A stretch of 64,000 bases of DNA from Sphingobium amiense (GTDB taxonomy: Bacteria; Pseudomonadota; Alphaproteobacteria; Sphingomonadales; Sphingomonadaceae), in assembly GCF_003967075.1 (NCBI RefSeq), contig NZ_AP018664.1, positions 930,001 through 994,000 on the forward strand. Reading direction: 5' to 3'. Below are positions 1 through 8,413 of the stretch, in pieces. Numbering within the stretch: position 1 is the first letter of the stretch; every line of letters begins with the position of its first letter. The position numbers and the translations under genes were made by a program. The notes beneath the pieces are model-generated. The model made no database searches and was not told the origin of the DNA. It saw only the letters and a list, made by a program, of their open reading frames with translations.

Positions 1-756
1 GCTGCCATCGGTCGAGAAGACCGAGATCAGCGCCTTGCCCACCAGATTTTTTTCCGGGACGAGGCCGATGCCGCCGCCTTCGACCGCCGGGAAGCGGCTG
101 TCGGCGCTGCGGTCGCGATTGTCGCCCATCATGAAGAGATGGCCTTCGGGCACCAGCACCGTGTCGCGATCGTCCGCCGCGCCGTCCGGCACGAGGTCGA
201 GGACGTTGTAGCTTTTCCCGCCGGGCAGCGTTTCGCGGAACTGGGGATAGCGGCACTGGCGTCCGCCGCCCGGTGCGGCCTGCTCGAAATCGGAGCGATA
301 GCAGGGGGAGGGCGCGCCTTCCTTGTTGGCGGCGTCCACCATGTTGGGTGTGACCGGGATGACGAGATCGGCGACCTTCTGCTTCGGGATCGCCTGTCCG
401 TTCAGATACACCGTGCCGCCACGCACCGCGATCATGTCGCCGGGCAGACCGATGACGCGCTTGATATAATCATTCTTCTGGTTCGGCGGCGCCTTGAACA
501 CCACGACGTCGCCCCGCTGCGGCGTCGATGCGAAAATGCGGCCGGGGATCAGCGGCACGCTGAACGGCAGGGAGTAGCGCGAATAGCCATAGGGCCATTT
601 CGCCACCAGCAGATAGTCGCCGATCAGCAGGCGCGGCTGCATCGATTCAGACGGAATGTTGAAGGGCGAGACGATGAAGCTGCGCAGGATGAAGACGAAC
701 AGCCCCAGCTTGACGAGAAACCAGAGGAAATCCCGTGTTTCGGATTTGGCGGTCAT
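1..756 (-). CDS. lepB: Signal peptidase I (3' end outside window)
   Basis: Type I signal peptidase, which cleaves signal peptides from secreted proteins at the periplasmic face of the inner membrane. The 252 visible codons show an N-terminal hydrophobic anchor (about residues 10-30), the PSESM motif with the nucleophile Ser38, and the general-base Lys99 in the NDYIKRVIGLPGD block. The GDNRDSRADSR-type motif lies near the window edge. The start is ATG at 756. The last C-terminal residues and the stop lie before base 1, so the gene is cut by the window, not truncated biologically. Divergent from pgi. Family assignment is firm. Confidence 0.95.
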   Translation of the reverse strand, partial: MTAKSETRDFLWFLVKLGLFVFILRSFIVSPFNIPSESMQPRLLIGDYLLVAKWPYGYSRYSLPFSVPLIPGRIFASTPQRGDVVVFKAPPNQKNDYIKRVIGLPGDMIAVRGGTVYLNGQAIPKQKVADLVIPVTPNMVDAANKEGAPSPCYRSDFEQAAPGGGRQCRYPQFRETLPGGKSYNVLDLVPDGAADDRDTVLVPEGHLFMMGDNRDRSADSRFPAVEGGGIGLVPEKNLVGKALISVFSTDGS

Positions 757-937
757 GGAGGGTGCGTTGCGTCCTTCTTGTCGGCCCGGAAAAGGCCCGT
801 TGCGGCTTTTGCGGCGTCGTTATCCCTGCGTCAAGCATGGGAGAGGGTGCATAAGCCGGGCAAGCGGTCTAGGAAGAGACAGAATCGACCGGTGCAGCGT
901 CGATCTCGACCAACGACACGCAAAGGATCTTCCACGC

Positions 938-2443
938 ATGACCAGCCCTGCACTGGCGGCCATCGCCGCGCTTCCGAAGGCCGATCTCAAGTCCATTTTC
1001 GACACCGATCCAGACCGCCTGGACAAGCTGGTGCTGACGCAGGGGCCGCTGCGGTTCGACTGGTCGAAGACGCACCTGACCGATGATGTGCTGGCGGGGT
1101 TCCTGAAACTGGCCGAGGATCAGGGCTTTGCGCAGCAGCGGGACGCGCTGTTTTCGGGCTTTGCGGTCAACAACACCGAAGGGCGCGCGGCGGAGCATCC
1201 GGCCGAGCGGGGCGAGGGAAATGCCGACAGCGTGGCGCGGGCGAAGATGCTGCACGGGCGGATGCGCGCGCTGATCGACGCCATCGAGGCAGGCGCGCTG
1301 GGCGATGTCCGCCATATCCTGCACATCGGTATTGGGGGGTCGGCGCTGGGTCCGAAGCTGATCGTCGATGCGCTGGATGGCGATGGCGTCCGTTACGACG
1401 TGGCGATTGTCTCTAATGTAGACGGAACGGCTCTGGAGCGGGCAATCGAGGGGTTCGATCCGCATGCGACCTTGATCGCAGTCGCGTCCAAGACCTTCAC
1501 TACGACCGAGACGATGCTGAACGCCGCGAGCGCGATCAACTGGCTGGTCGAGGCGGGGGTCGAAGATCCTTATGGCAAGGTGATCGCACTGACCGCAGCG
1601 CCTGAGAAGGCGATAGAATGGGGCGTCGATGAAACGCGCATCCTGCCTTTCGCCGAATCCGTGGGCGGGCGCTATTCGCTCTGGTCGTCCATCGGCTTTC
1701 CCGCTGCGCTGGCGCTAGGCTGGGACGCGTTTGAAAGCCTGCTGGAGGGCGCGGCAGCGATGGATCGGCATTTCCGCCTGTCTGCGCCGCACGAAAATGC
1801 GCCGCTGATCGCAGCCTTCACCGACCAATATTATACCGGCGTTCTCGGCTGTCAGACGCGCGCGCTGTTCGCCTATGACGAGCGGCTGGCGCTGCTGCCG
1901 TCCTACCTTCAGCAACTGGAGATGGAGAGCAACGGCAAGAGCGTGAAGCGCGACGGCTCGCCGGTGGACGGCCCGACCGCGCCGATCACATGGGGCGGCG
2001 TCGGCACCGATGCGCAACATGCAGTGTTCCAGTTGCTGCATCAGGGGACGATCCTGACCCCGGTCGAGTTCATCGCTTCGGTCGAGCCGGGCAACACGCT
2101 CGATCCGGCGCATCATCGCGCGCTGCTGGTCAACTGTTTTGCACAGGGCGCGGCGTTGATGCGGGGCAAGGAAAATGCGGACGATCCTGCGCGCGCCTAT
2201 CCGGGCAACCGGCCGTCCACGACGATCCTGATGGACGATGTGACGCCCGAAGCGCTGGGCGCGCTGATCGCTTTCTACGAACATCGCGTCTTCGCCAATG
2301 CGGTGTTGATGGGCATCAACCCGTTCGACCAGTTTGGCGTCGAACTGGGCAAGGAGATCGCCAAGTCCATCGAGGCGAACGGACCGTCGGGGTTCGATCC
2401 GTCGACCATGGCGCTGATCGGGCTGGCTTTGGGGGGCCAATAG
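938..2443 (+). CDS. pgi: Glucose-6-phosphate isomerase
   Basis: Interconverts glucose-6-phosphate and fructose-6-phosphate in the cytoplasm. The 501-residue product has the family blocks in order: NTEGRAAEHPAER (about 78-90), the phosphate-binding GIGGSALGPKL (131-141), SKTFTT, SVGGRYSLWSSIG, QLEMESNGKSV and the C-terminal FDQFGVELGKE with the conserved lysine. I chose ATG 938 (MTSPALAAIA) because the family begins about here. An open frame continues upstream to 656, but that part overlaps the lepB start region and reads as low-complexity Arg-rich sequence. Stands alone, followed by an intergenic inverted repeat. Confidence 0.95.
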   Translation: MTSPALAAIAALPKADLKSIFDTDPDRLDKLVLTQGPLRFDWSKTHLTDDVLAGFLKLAEDQGFAQQRDALFSGFAVNNTEGRAAEHPAERGEGNADSVARAKMLHGRMRALIDAIEAGALGDVRHILHIGIGGSALGPKLIVDALDGDGVRYDVAIVSNVDGTALERAIEGFDPHATLIAVASKTFTTTETMLNAASAINWLVEAGVEDPYGKVIALTAAPEKAIEWGVDETRILPFAESVGGRYSLWSSIGFPAALALGWDAFESLLEGAAAMDRHFRLSAPHENAPLIAAFTDQYYTGVLGCQTRALFAYDERLALLPSYLQQLEMESNGKSVKRDGSPVDGPTAPITWGGVGTDAQHAVFQLLHQGTILTPVEFIASVEPGNTLDPAHHRALLVNCFAQGAALMRGKENADDPARAYPGNRPSTTILMDDVTPEALGALIAFYEHRVFANAVLMGINPFDQFGVELGKEIAKSIEANGPSGFDPSTMALIGLALGGQ

Positions 2444-2450
2444 CCAACAG

Positions 2451-2524
2451 CCGTTCGCTTCGAGCAAGGTCGAGAAGCGGCAAGCGCTGTGTCGGCATTT
2501 CTCGACTTCGCTCGAAACGAACGG
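2451..2524. repeat. Imperfect intergenic inverted repeat
   Basis: Two arms of about 28 bases (2451-2478 and 2497-2524) are imperfect reverse complements around an 18-base spacer. The right arm contains CTCGACTTCGCTCGAAACGA, the left arm its diverged complement. The sequence lies between pgi and gor and can form a long stem. It resembles abundant short palindromic repeats that I recall from sphingomonad intergenic regions. It may also end pgi transcription, though no clear T-run follows. Confidence 0.6.
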
Positions 2525-2594
2525 GGGCTTATATTCCCGTTTGTAACCTGGCGTGACAGCCGCCATATCCCGCGCCACTCAATCGGAGGCTGGC

Positions 2595-3941
2595 ATGAGC
2601 GAGTTTGACTATGACCTTTTCGTTATCGGCGCGGGGTCGGGCGGGGTGCGGGCGTCGCGTGTCGCGTCAGCGCATGGCGCGAGGGTCGCGGTGGCGGAGG
2701 AATATCGCGTCGGGGGCACATGCGTCATCCGCGGCTGCGTGCCCAAGAAGCTGCTCATCTATGGTGCGCATTTCGCCGAGGATCTGAAGGACGCACGCCG
2801 CTTCGGCTGGAACGTGCCCGATTGCGGGTTCGAGTGGACGACGCTGCGCGACAATGTGCTGGCCGATGTCGACCGGCTGGAGGGGCTGTATGGCAATACG
2901 CTGAGCAGCCACAAGGTCGAGCTTGTCAAGGAGCGCGCGACCATCACCGGGCCGCATTCGGTCAGGCTGGCGAGCGGGCGGGAGGTGACGGCGAAAGTCA
3001 TCCTCGTCGCGACGGGCGCCTGGCCCATCGTGCCGGAGGTGGAGGGGGCCGAGCATGGCATCACCAGCAACGAGGTATTCCACCTTCCCGAATGCCCGAG
3101 CCGCATCGTCATCGTCGGCGGCGGCTATATCGCCAATGAATTTGCCGGCATCTTCCATCAGTTCGGCGCGCATGTGACGATGGTCAATCGGGGCAGCGAC
3201 CTGCTGCGCGGATATGACACGCAGATCCGCGACCGGCTGCTCCAGATTTCGATGACCAAGGGCATCAATTTCCGCTTCAACGCGAAGATGGAACGGATCG
3301 AGAAGAATGAGGACGGCACGCTGCGCGTCCGGTTCGAAAGCGGCGATCCCGTGACGGCGGACGTGGTTCTGTTCGCAACCGGGCGGCGGCCCCATAGCGA
3401 AGGGCTGGGGCTGGAAACCGCAGGCGTCGAGGTGAATGAGAAAGGCGCGATCAAGGTCGATGATTACAGCCGCACCAGTTGCGAGAGCATCTATGCGGTG
3501 GGCGACGTCACCGACCGGCTGCAACTGACGCCGGTCGCGATCCGCGAAGGCCATGCCTTTGCCGACACGGTGTTCGGCGGCAATCCGCGCAAGGTGGATT
3601 ATAGCTGCGTGCCGTCGGCGGTGTTCAGCCATCCGCCGCTCGCGGGCGTGGGGATGACCGAAGCGCAGGCCCGCAACAAGCTGGGCACAGTCAAAATCTA
3701 CACGTCCGATTTCCGGCCGATGAAGAATGTGCTGGCGAACCGGGACGAACGCGCGCTTTACAAGATGGTGGTGGATGCGACCACCGACAGGGTGGTGGGG
3801 CTGCACATGATCGGACCGGATGCGCCGGAAATCCTGCAAGCCGCCGCCATTGCTGTGAAGGCGGGTCTGACCAAGCAGGATTTCGACGATACGGTGGCGC
3901 TGCACCCCAGCATGGCCGAGGAGCTGGTGCTGCTGAAATAG
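2595..3941 (+). CDS. gor: Glutathione-disulfide reductase
   Basis: FAD- and NADPH-dependent flavoprotein that reduces glutathione disulfide in the cytosol. Of 448 residues, the N-terminus has the FAD-binding GAGSGGVRASR motif. The redox disulfide is in GGTCVIRGCVPKK (CxxxxC). The NADPH-binding GGGYIANEFAG motif is near residue 175, with GDVTDRLQLTPVA for FAD further on. The C-terminal HPSMAEE block supplies the active-site His-Glu pair. The CVIRGCVPKK variant separates Gor from dihydrolipoamide dehydrogenase. ATG 2595 is chosen over the in-frame ATG 2553 because GGAGG at 2585-2589 is well spaced and the family starts here. Confidence 0.93.
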   Translation: MSEFDYDLFVIGAGSGGVRASRVASAHGARVAVAEEYRVGGTCVIRGCVPKKLLIYGAHFAEDLKDARRFGWNVPDCGFEWTTLRDNVLADVDRLEGLYGNTLSSHKVELVKERATITGPHSVRLASGREVTAKVILVATGAWPIVPEVEGAEHGITSNEVFHLPECPSRIVIVGGGYIANEFAGIFHQFGAHVTMVNRGSDLLRGYDTQIRDRLLQISMTKGINFRFNAKMERIEKNEDGTLRVRFESGDPVTADVVLFATGRRPHSEGLGLETAGVEVNEKGAIKVDDYSRTSCESIYAVGDVTDRLQLTPVAIREGHAFADTVFGGNPRKVDYSCVPSAVFSHPPLAGVGMTEAQARNKLGTVKIYTSDFRPMKNVLANRDERALYKMVVDATTDRVVGLHMIGPDAPEILQAAAIAVKAGLTKQDFDDTVALHPSMAEELVLLK

Positions 3942-3948
3942 CGGACGG

Positions 3949-4404
3949 TCAGCTCAGGCGGTCGATGGCGTCGGTGTCGAGGCCGCCGGGGATGATCATG
4001 AGCGGGCAGGGGAGCTTGCCCGCATCGGCGCCCGCGAAATGGGTGACGAGCTTGCCCGGATTGCCCGCCGCCGCCGCGCCGAGCACGAGGGCGGCGACGT
4101 CGTCCATTTCCTCCAGCGTCTTGCGCACCACTGCCACCGCTTCGCCCTGACGGACGGTGATGCTGGGGCGGATGCCGGATTCGTCCGACAATGTGCCTGC
4201 CGCGCTCATCACCAGCGCTTCGGCGCGTTGCAGCGCTTCATCCTCCATCGTCGCCTGAACGCCGCCCCACTGCACGAACTCTGCGGGCGGGATGAGGGCG
4301 AGGATGCGGATCGCGCCGCCCGTCTTGGCCGCGCGGCGTGCCGCGAACCGCAGCGCGGTTTCGGCTTCGGGCGATTCGTCCACCACCACCAGATATGTGC
4401 GCAC
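3949..4404 (-). CDS. Universal stress protein (UspA family)
   Basis: A single-domain UspA-type protein of 151 residues with the Rossmann-like alpha/beta fold. It starts MRTYLVVVDESPEAETALRFA, typical of the first strand and nucleotide-binding loop. The C-terminal nucleotide loop is only weakly conserved: VLGAAAAGNPGKLVTHFAG followed by CPLMIIPGG. Its role is probably nucleotide-linked stress adaptation; the substrate or partner cannot be read from sequence. It converges with gor, with only 7 bases between stops, and is divergent from the pdhC unit across a 184-bp gap where I see no clear operator. Confidence 0.85.
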   Translation of the reverse strand: MRTYLVVVDESPEAETALRFAARRAAKTGGAIRILALIPPAEFVQWGGVQATMEDEALQRAEALVMSAAGTLSDESGIRPSITVRQGEAVAVVRKTLEEMDDVAALVLGAAAAGNPGKLVTHFAGADAGKLPCPLMIIPGGLDTDAIDRLS

Positions 4405-4588
4405 TTGGCTTCGTCCCCGTAACGGAATGAGCGGGTTCCAAAAGGCCCGATTGTCCTATTTGAACCTATAAGGTGAAATGTGCGCCATAAAACAGCGCCA
4501 TGCAAGGCGTTGCTTGACCGATCCGGCGAATGGGTGGAAACGAGGCGTCAAAATGGCGACCGCCGCATAAGCATGAAGAGGCCCATCC

Positions 4589-5884
4589 ATGAGCAAGACG
4601 ATCCAGATGCCCGCCCTGTCCCCGACGATGGAGGAAGGCACGCTGGCCAAGTGGCTGGTGAAGGAGGGCGACACCGTTTCCTCGGGCGATCTGCTGGCCG
4701 AGATCGAAACCGACAAGGCGACGATGGAGTTCGAAGCGGTCGATGAGGGCGTCGTCGCCAAAATCCTGGTCGCCGAAGGATCGGAAGGGGTGAAGGTCGG
4801 CACCGTGATCGCGATCATCGCCGAAGAGGGCGAGGACGCGTCCGCCGTCTCGGCGGGCGATGCAAAGGCCGACGCCCAAGCGCCCAAGGCCGATGCCGCC
4901 CCGGCAAAGGCGGAAGCGCCAGCGCCAAAGGCCGACCCGGTGCCGGAAAAGGCCGGGCCTGCGCCGTCCGTCTCCGCTCCCGCATCGGGCGACCGCGTCA
5001 AGGCCAGCCCGCTGGCCCGCCGCCTCGCCGAAGCGAAGGGCATAGACCTGTCGGGCGTCAAGGGCAGCGGCACCAACGGCCGCATCGTGAAGGCCGACAT
5101 CGAGGGCGCGCAGCCCGGTGCCGCTCCGTCGCCCGCCGCTGCAACTCCGGCGGCTGCACCCGCGCCTGTGGCGCACGCCGCGCAGGACTTCGGCATCCCG
5201 CATGAGGTCATCAAGCTCAGCGGCATGCGCAAGACGATCGCGCGCCGCCTGACCGAATCCAAGCAGCAGGTGCCGCACATCTACCTGACCGTCGACATCC
5301 GGCTCGACCGGCTGCTCAAGCTGCGCGCCGAACTCAACGCGGGTCTCGAAAGCCGCAAGATCAAGCTGTCGGTCAACGACCTGCTCATCAAGGCGCTGGG
5401 CGTGGCGCTGGTGCAGGTGCCCGAATGCAATGTGCAGTTCGCGGGCGACCAGATGCTGCAATTCAAGCGCGCCGACATTTCGGTCGCGGTATCCATCCCC
5501 GGCGGCCTCATCACCCCGATCGTCACCGAGGCGGACAGCAGGGGCGTCGCCGCGATTTCGACCGCGATGAAGGATCTGGCGAGCCGCGCCAAGGAGGGCA
5601 AGCTCAAGCCGGAGGAATATCAGGGCGGAACGGCATCGCTTTCCAACATGGGCATGTTCGGGATCAAGCAGTTCGAAGCTGTCATCAATCCGCCGCAGGC
5701 GATGATCATGGCAATCGGCGCGGGCGAGAAGCGACCCTATATCGTCGACGATGCGGTGCAGATCGCCACGGTCATGTCGGCGACCGGCAGTTTCGACCAT
5801 CGCGCGATCGACGGTGCCGATGGCGCGCGGCTGATGCAGGTCTTCAAGGAACTGGTCGAAAGCCCGATGGGGCTGCTCGCCTGA
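4589..5884 (+). CDS. pdhC: Pyruvate dehydrogenase E2, dihydrolipoyllysine acetyltransferase
   Basis: E2 core of the pyruvate dehydrogenase complex, transferring acetyl groups from lipoate to CoA. The 431 residues hold one lipoyl domain (about 1-80) with the lipoylated Lys43 in [10 protein letters not shown]. An Ala/Pro-rich linker follows (about 90-130), then the E3-binding domain (about 134-170, [23 protein letters not shown]), a second linker and the catalytic domain ending in the [12 protein letters not shown] motif with the catalytic His and Asp. The E1 genes are not in the window. The stop overlaps the start of the next gene, so translation is probably coupled to the thioesterase and lpd. 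Confidence 0.95.
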   Translation: MSKTIQMPALSPTMEEGTLAKWLVKEGDTVSSGDLLAEIETDKATMEFEAVDEGVVAKILVAEGSEGVKVGTVIAIIAEEGEDASAVSAGDAKADAQAPKADAAPAKAEAPAPKADPVPEKAGPAPSVSAPASGDRVKASPLARRLAEAKGIDLSGVKGSGTNGRIVKADIEGAQPGAAPSPAAATPAAAPAPVAHAAQDFGIPHEVIKLSGMRKTIARRLTESKQQVPHIYLTVDIRLDRLLKLRAELNAGLESRKIKLSVNDLLIKALGVALVQVPECNVQFAGDQMLQFKRADISVAVSIPGGLITPIVTEADSRGVAAISTAMKDLASRAKEGKLKPEEYQGGTASLSNMGMFGIKQFEAVINPPQAMIMAIGAGEKRPYIVDDAVQIATVMSATGSFDHRAIDGADGARLMQVFKELVESPMGLLA

Positions 5885-6285
5885 TGGGCCATGTTGACGA
5901 ACAGCCGCCGGAGGCCAGCCCCGCCGTGCGCGTGATCGCCATGCCCGCTGACACCAATCCCTATGGGGACATATTCGGCGGCTGGCTGATGAGCCTGATG
6001 GACTCCGCCGCCGGATCGGTCGCGGCGCGTCACAGCCATGGCCGGGCCGTCACCATCGCGGTGGAGGGCATGACCTTCCTCCGCCCGGTCGTGGTCGGGG
6101 ACGAGGTTTCGGTCTTCGCAACCCTCAAATCCGTTGGGCGCACGTCGATGAAGATCGACGTAGAAGCGTGGCGCCGCACGCGCCACGACGACCGCAGCTA
6201 TCGCGTCACCCGCGCGACTTTCACTTTCGTGGCGATCGGCGAAGATCGCCAGCCCCGTTCCGTGCCGCCGCTCCCGGCAGAATAG
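5884..6285 (+). CDS. Hotdog-fold acyl-CoA thioesterase (YciA-like)
   Basis: A 133-residue single hotdog domain of the BFIT/YciA acyl-CoA hydrolase type. The first block, NPYGDIFGGWLMSLMDSAAG, matches the helix that packs in the hotdog and carries the catalytic Asp region. VEGMTFLRPVVVGDEV is the usual second block. It would hydrolyse acyl-CoA thioesters in the cytosol; substrate length is unknown. The start ATG at 5884 shares one base with the pdhC stop, and lpd begins 12 bases after its stop, so it sits inside the pyruvate dehydrogenase operon. The position suggests a housekeeping role in controlling acyl-CoA pools; that is inference. Confidence 0.85.
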   Translation: MGHVDEQPPEASPAVRVIAMPADTNPYGDIFGGWLMSLMDSAAGSVAARHSHGRAVTIAVEGMTFLRPVVVGDEVSVFATLKSVGRTSMKIDVEAWRRTRHDDRSYRVTRATFTFVAIGEDRQPRSVPPLPAE

Positions 6286-6297
6286 AGAGAAGACATC

Positions 6298-7695
6298 ATG
6301 GCTGAGAATTACGATCTCATCGTTCTGGGCTCCGGCCCCGGCGGCTATGTCGCGGCGATCCGCGCGGCGCAACTGGGCCTCAAGACCGCTATCGTCGAGC
6401 GTGAAAATCTGGGCGGCATCTGCCTCAACTGGGGCTGCATCCCGACCAAGGCGCTGCTGCGGTCGGCGGAAATCTACCATTATATGCAACATGCGGCCGA
6501 CTATGGCCTTGCGGCCGAGAAGATCAGCGCGGACATCGCGGCTGTCGTCAAACGCTCGCGCGGGGTCGCCAAGCAGCTCAATCAGGGCGTCACGCACCTG
6601 ATGAAGAAGAACAAGATCGCCGTCCATATGGGCGAGGGCAAGCTGACCGGGAAAGGCAAGCTGTCCGTTACGAAGGATGGCAAGACCGAGGAACTGACAG
6701 CGAAGAATATCATCCTCGCCACCGGCGCGCGGGCGCGCGATCTGCCGGGCGTGCCCGCGGACGGCAAGCGGGTGTGGACCTATCGCCACGCCATGACGCC
6801 GCCGGAAATGCCGGGCAAGCTGCTCGTCATCGGATCGGGCGCGATCGGGATTGAGTTCGCCAGCTTCTACAATGACATGGGCGCAGAGGTGACGGTCGTC
6901 GAGATGATGGACCGCATCGTGCCGGTGGAGGATGCGGATGTTTCCGCCTTCCTCGAAAAGGCGCTGAAGAAGCAGGGGATGACGATCCTGACCGGCGCGG
7001 GCGTCAGCGACATCAAGGTCAGCGACAAGGGCGTTTCCGCGAAGCTCAAGGACAAGGCAGGCAAGGAGACGGTGGCCGAGTTCAGTCATATGATCGTCGC
7101 CATCGGCATCGTTCCCAATACCGCCGACATCGGGCTGAAAGAACTGGGCGTGGCGGTGGACGAGCGCGGTTTCCTGAAAACCGACGAAATGTGCCGCACC
7201 AATGTCGAGGGGCTGTGGGCCATCGGCGACATCACCGCGCCGCCATGGCTGGCGCACAAGGCGAGTCATGAGGGCGTGATCGCCGCCGAAGCCATCGCAG
7301 GCAAGCATCCGCACGCCATGGACGCGCGCAACATTCCCGGCTGCACCTATTGCCATCCGCAGATCGCCAGCGTCGGCCTCACCGAAGCCAGGGCGAAAGA
7401 GGCTGGCTATGATGTGAAGGTCGGCATGTTCCCCTTCATCGGTAACGGAAAAGCCATCGCGCTGGGCGAGGCGGAGGGCTTCACCAAGACGGTGTTCGAC
7501 GCGAAGACGGGCGAACTGCTGGGCGCGCACATGATCGGCGCGGAAGTGACCGAGATGATCCAGGGCTATACCATCGGGAAGACGCTGGAGACGACCGAGG
7601 CGGAACTGATGCATACGGTCTTCCCGCATCCGACCATTTCGGAATCGATGCACGAAAGCGTCCTCGCCGCCTATGGGCGCGCACTCCATATCTGA
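6298..7695 (+). CDS. lpd: Dihydrolipoyl dehydrogenase (E3)
   Basis: E3 flavoprotein that reoxidises dihydrolipoamide with NAD+, serving pyruvate dehydrogenase. Its 465 residues show the FAD motif GSGPGGYVAAIRAAQLG, the redox pair in ENLGGICLNWGCIPTKALLR (CxxxxC), the NAD-binding GSGAIGIEFASFY motif, GDITAPPWLAHKA for FAD, and the C-terminal HPHPTISES with the catalytic His. The start ATG 6298 is preceded by AGAGAAG at 6284-6290. It closes the pdhC-thioesterase-lpd unit, and the PAP2 gene begins inside its last 23 bases. Confidence 0.95.
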   Translation: MAENYDLIVLGSGPGGYVAAIRAAQLGLKTAIVERENLGGICLNWGCIPTKALLRSAEIYHYMQHAADYGLAAEKISADIAAVVKRSRGVAKQLNQGVTHLMKKNKIAVHMGEGKLTGKGKLSVTKDGKTEELTAKNIILATGARARDLPGVPADGKRVWTYRHAMTPPEMPGKLLVIGSGAIGIEFASFYNDMGAEVTVVEMMDRIVPVEDADVSAFLEKALKKQGMTILTGAGVSDIKVSDKGVSAKLKDKAGKETVAEFSHMIVAIGIVPNTADIGLKELGVAVDERGFLKTDEMCRTNVEGLWAIGDITAPPWLAHKASHEGVIAAEAIAGKHPHAMDARNIPGCTYCHPQIASVGLTEARAKEAGYDVKVGMFPFIGNGKAIALGEAEGFTKTVFDAKTGELLGAHMIGAEVTEMIQGYTIGKTLETTEAELMHTVFPHPTISESMHESVLAAYGRALHI

Positions 7696-8413
7696 CCGGG
7701 GCATCCCGCTGCGAAAAGGCGCAGTGGCTTTGGCTCTCGCGCTTTTTTGCGTGCTGATGATCGCGCTGGCGCAGCGGGCGGGGTGGCTGGACGGTGTGAA
7801 CTTCGGGTTGATGGAGGCCGCCGGGCGCGGCCGCGAGATGGCTTTGGGCGGGCAGGTGACGACCGTCATGCGACTGGTTTCGGCAGTCGGCGGGACGGGG
7901 GGACGCCTGGCCTTGCTGGGTGTGGTCCTTCCTGCGCTGCTGTGGTTCGGCTGGCGGCGGTCGGCGCTCTGGCTGGCGCTGACGATGGCGGGCGGGACGC
8001 TGCTGAACCTTGCGCTCAAGCAGATATTCGCCGCGCCGCGTCCCGACCTGCTGCCGCATCTCGACATCGTCCACACATATAGTTTCCCGAGCGGCCACGC
8101 GGCGGGGAACATGATGGTCTTCGGCGCGCTGGCGATGCTGGCCGGGGGGCGGGGAGCCTATGCCGCGGCAGGCGCGATGATCGCGCTGATCGGGATCAGC
8201 CGCGTCTGGCTGGGCGTTCACTGGCCGAGCGACGTGACCGCCGGATGGATCGAAGGGGTCGGCTGGCTGATCTTCTGCCGGGGCTGGCTACCAGCGGGGA
8301 GAGGGCAGGACGAGCGTGCGCGCGATGCTGCCGTGCGGGGGCATCCCGTCGCTGGTGATGAAGCCGTGGACCCAGAAACTGTCGAACACGGTCAGAGCCG
8401 CGATCAGCAATAG
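7673..8413 (+). CDS. PAP2-family membrane phosphatase
   Basis: Integral membrane phosphatase of the type 2 phosphatidic acid phosphatase family; candidates are undecaprenyl-diphosphate or lipid phosphatase activity. All three signature motifs are present: KQIFAAPRP, PSGHA and SRVWLGVHWPSD. About five hydrophobic segments fit the fold. It starts in another frame inside the end of lpd (23-base overlap), suggesting coupling to the pdh operon. The last 40 or so residues are hydrophilic, outside the domain, and encoded antisense to the end of the convergent DUF2142 gene (126-base overlap). That tail may be an extension after loss of an earlier stop. Confidence 0.85.
   Translation: MGAHSISDRGIPLRKGAVALALALFCVLMIALAQRAGWLDGVNFGLMEAAGRGREMALGGQVTTVMRLVSAVGGTGGRLALLGVVLPALLWFGWRRSALWLALTMAGGTLLNLALKQIFAAPRPDLLPHLDIVHTYSFPSGHAAGNMMVFGALAMLAGGRGAYAAAGAMIALIGISRVWLGVHWPSDVTAGWIEGVGWLIFCRGWLPAGRGQDERARDAAVRGHPVAGDEAVDPETVEHGQSRDQQ

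Noticed and set aside
656..937. N-terminal extension of Pgi
   Set aside because: The extra 94 residues overlap the divergent lepB start and lack Pgi similarity; MTSPALAAIA at 938 is the natural start.
5737..8112. A 791-codon open frame antisense to pdhC, thioesterase and lpd
   Set aside because: It spans three well-supported genes and reads as low-complexity His/Arg/Asp-rich sequence.
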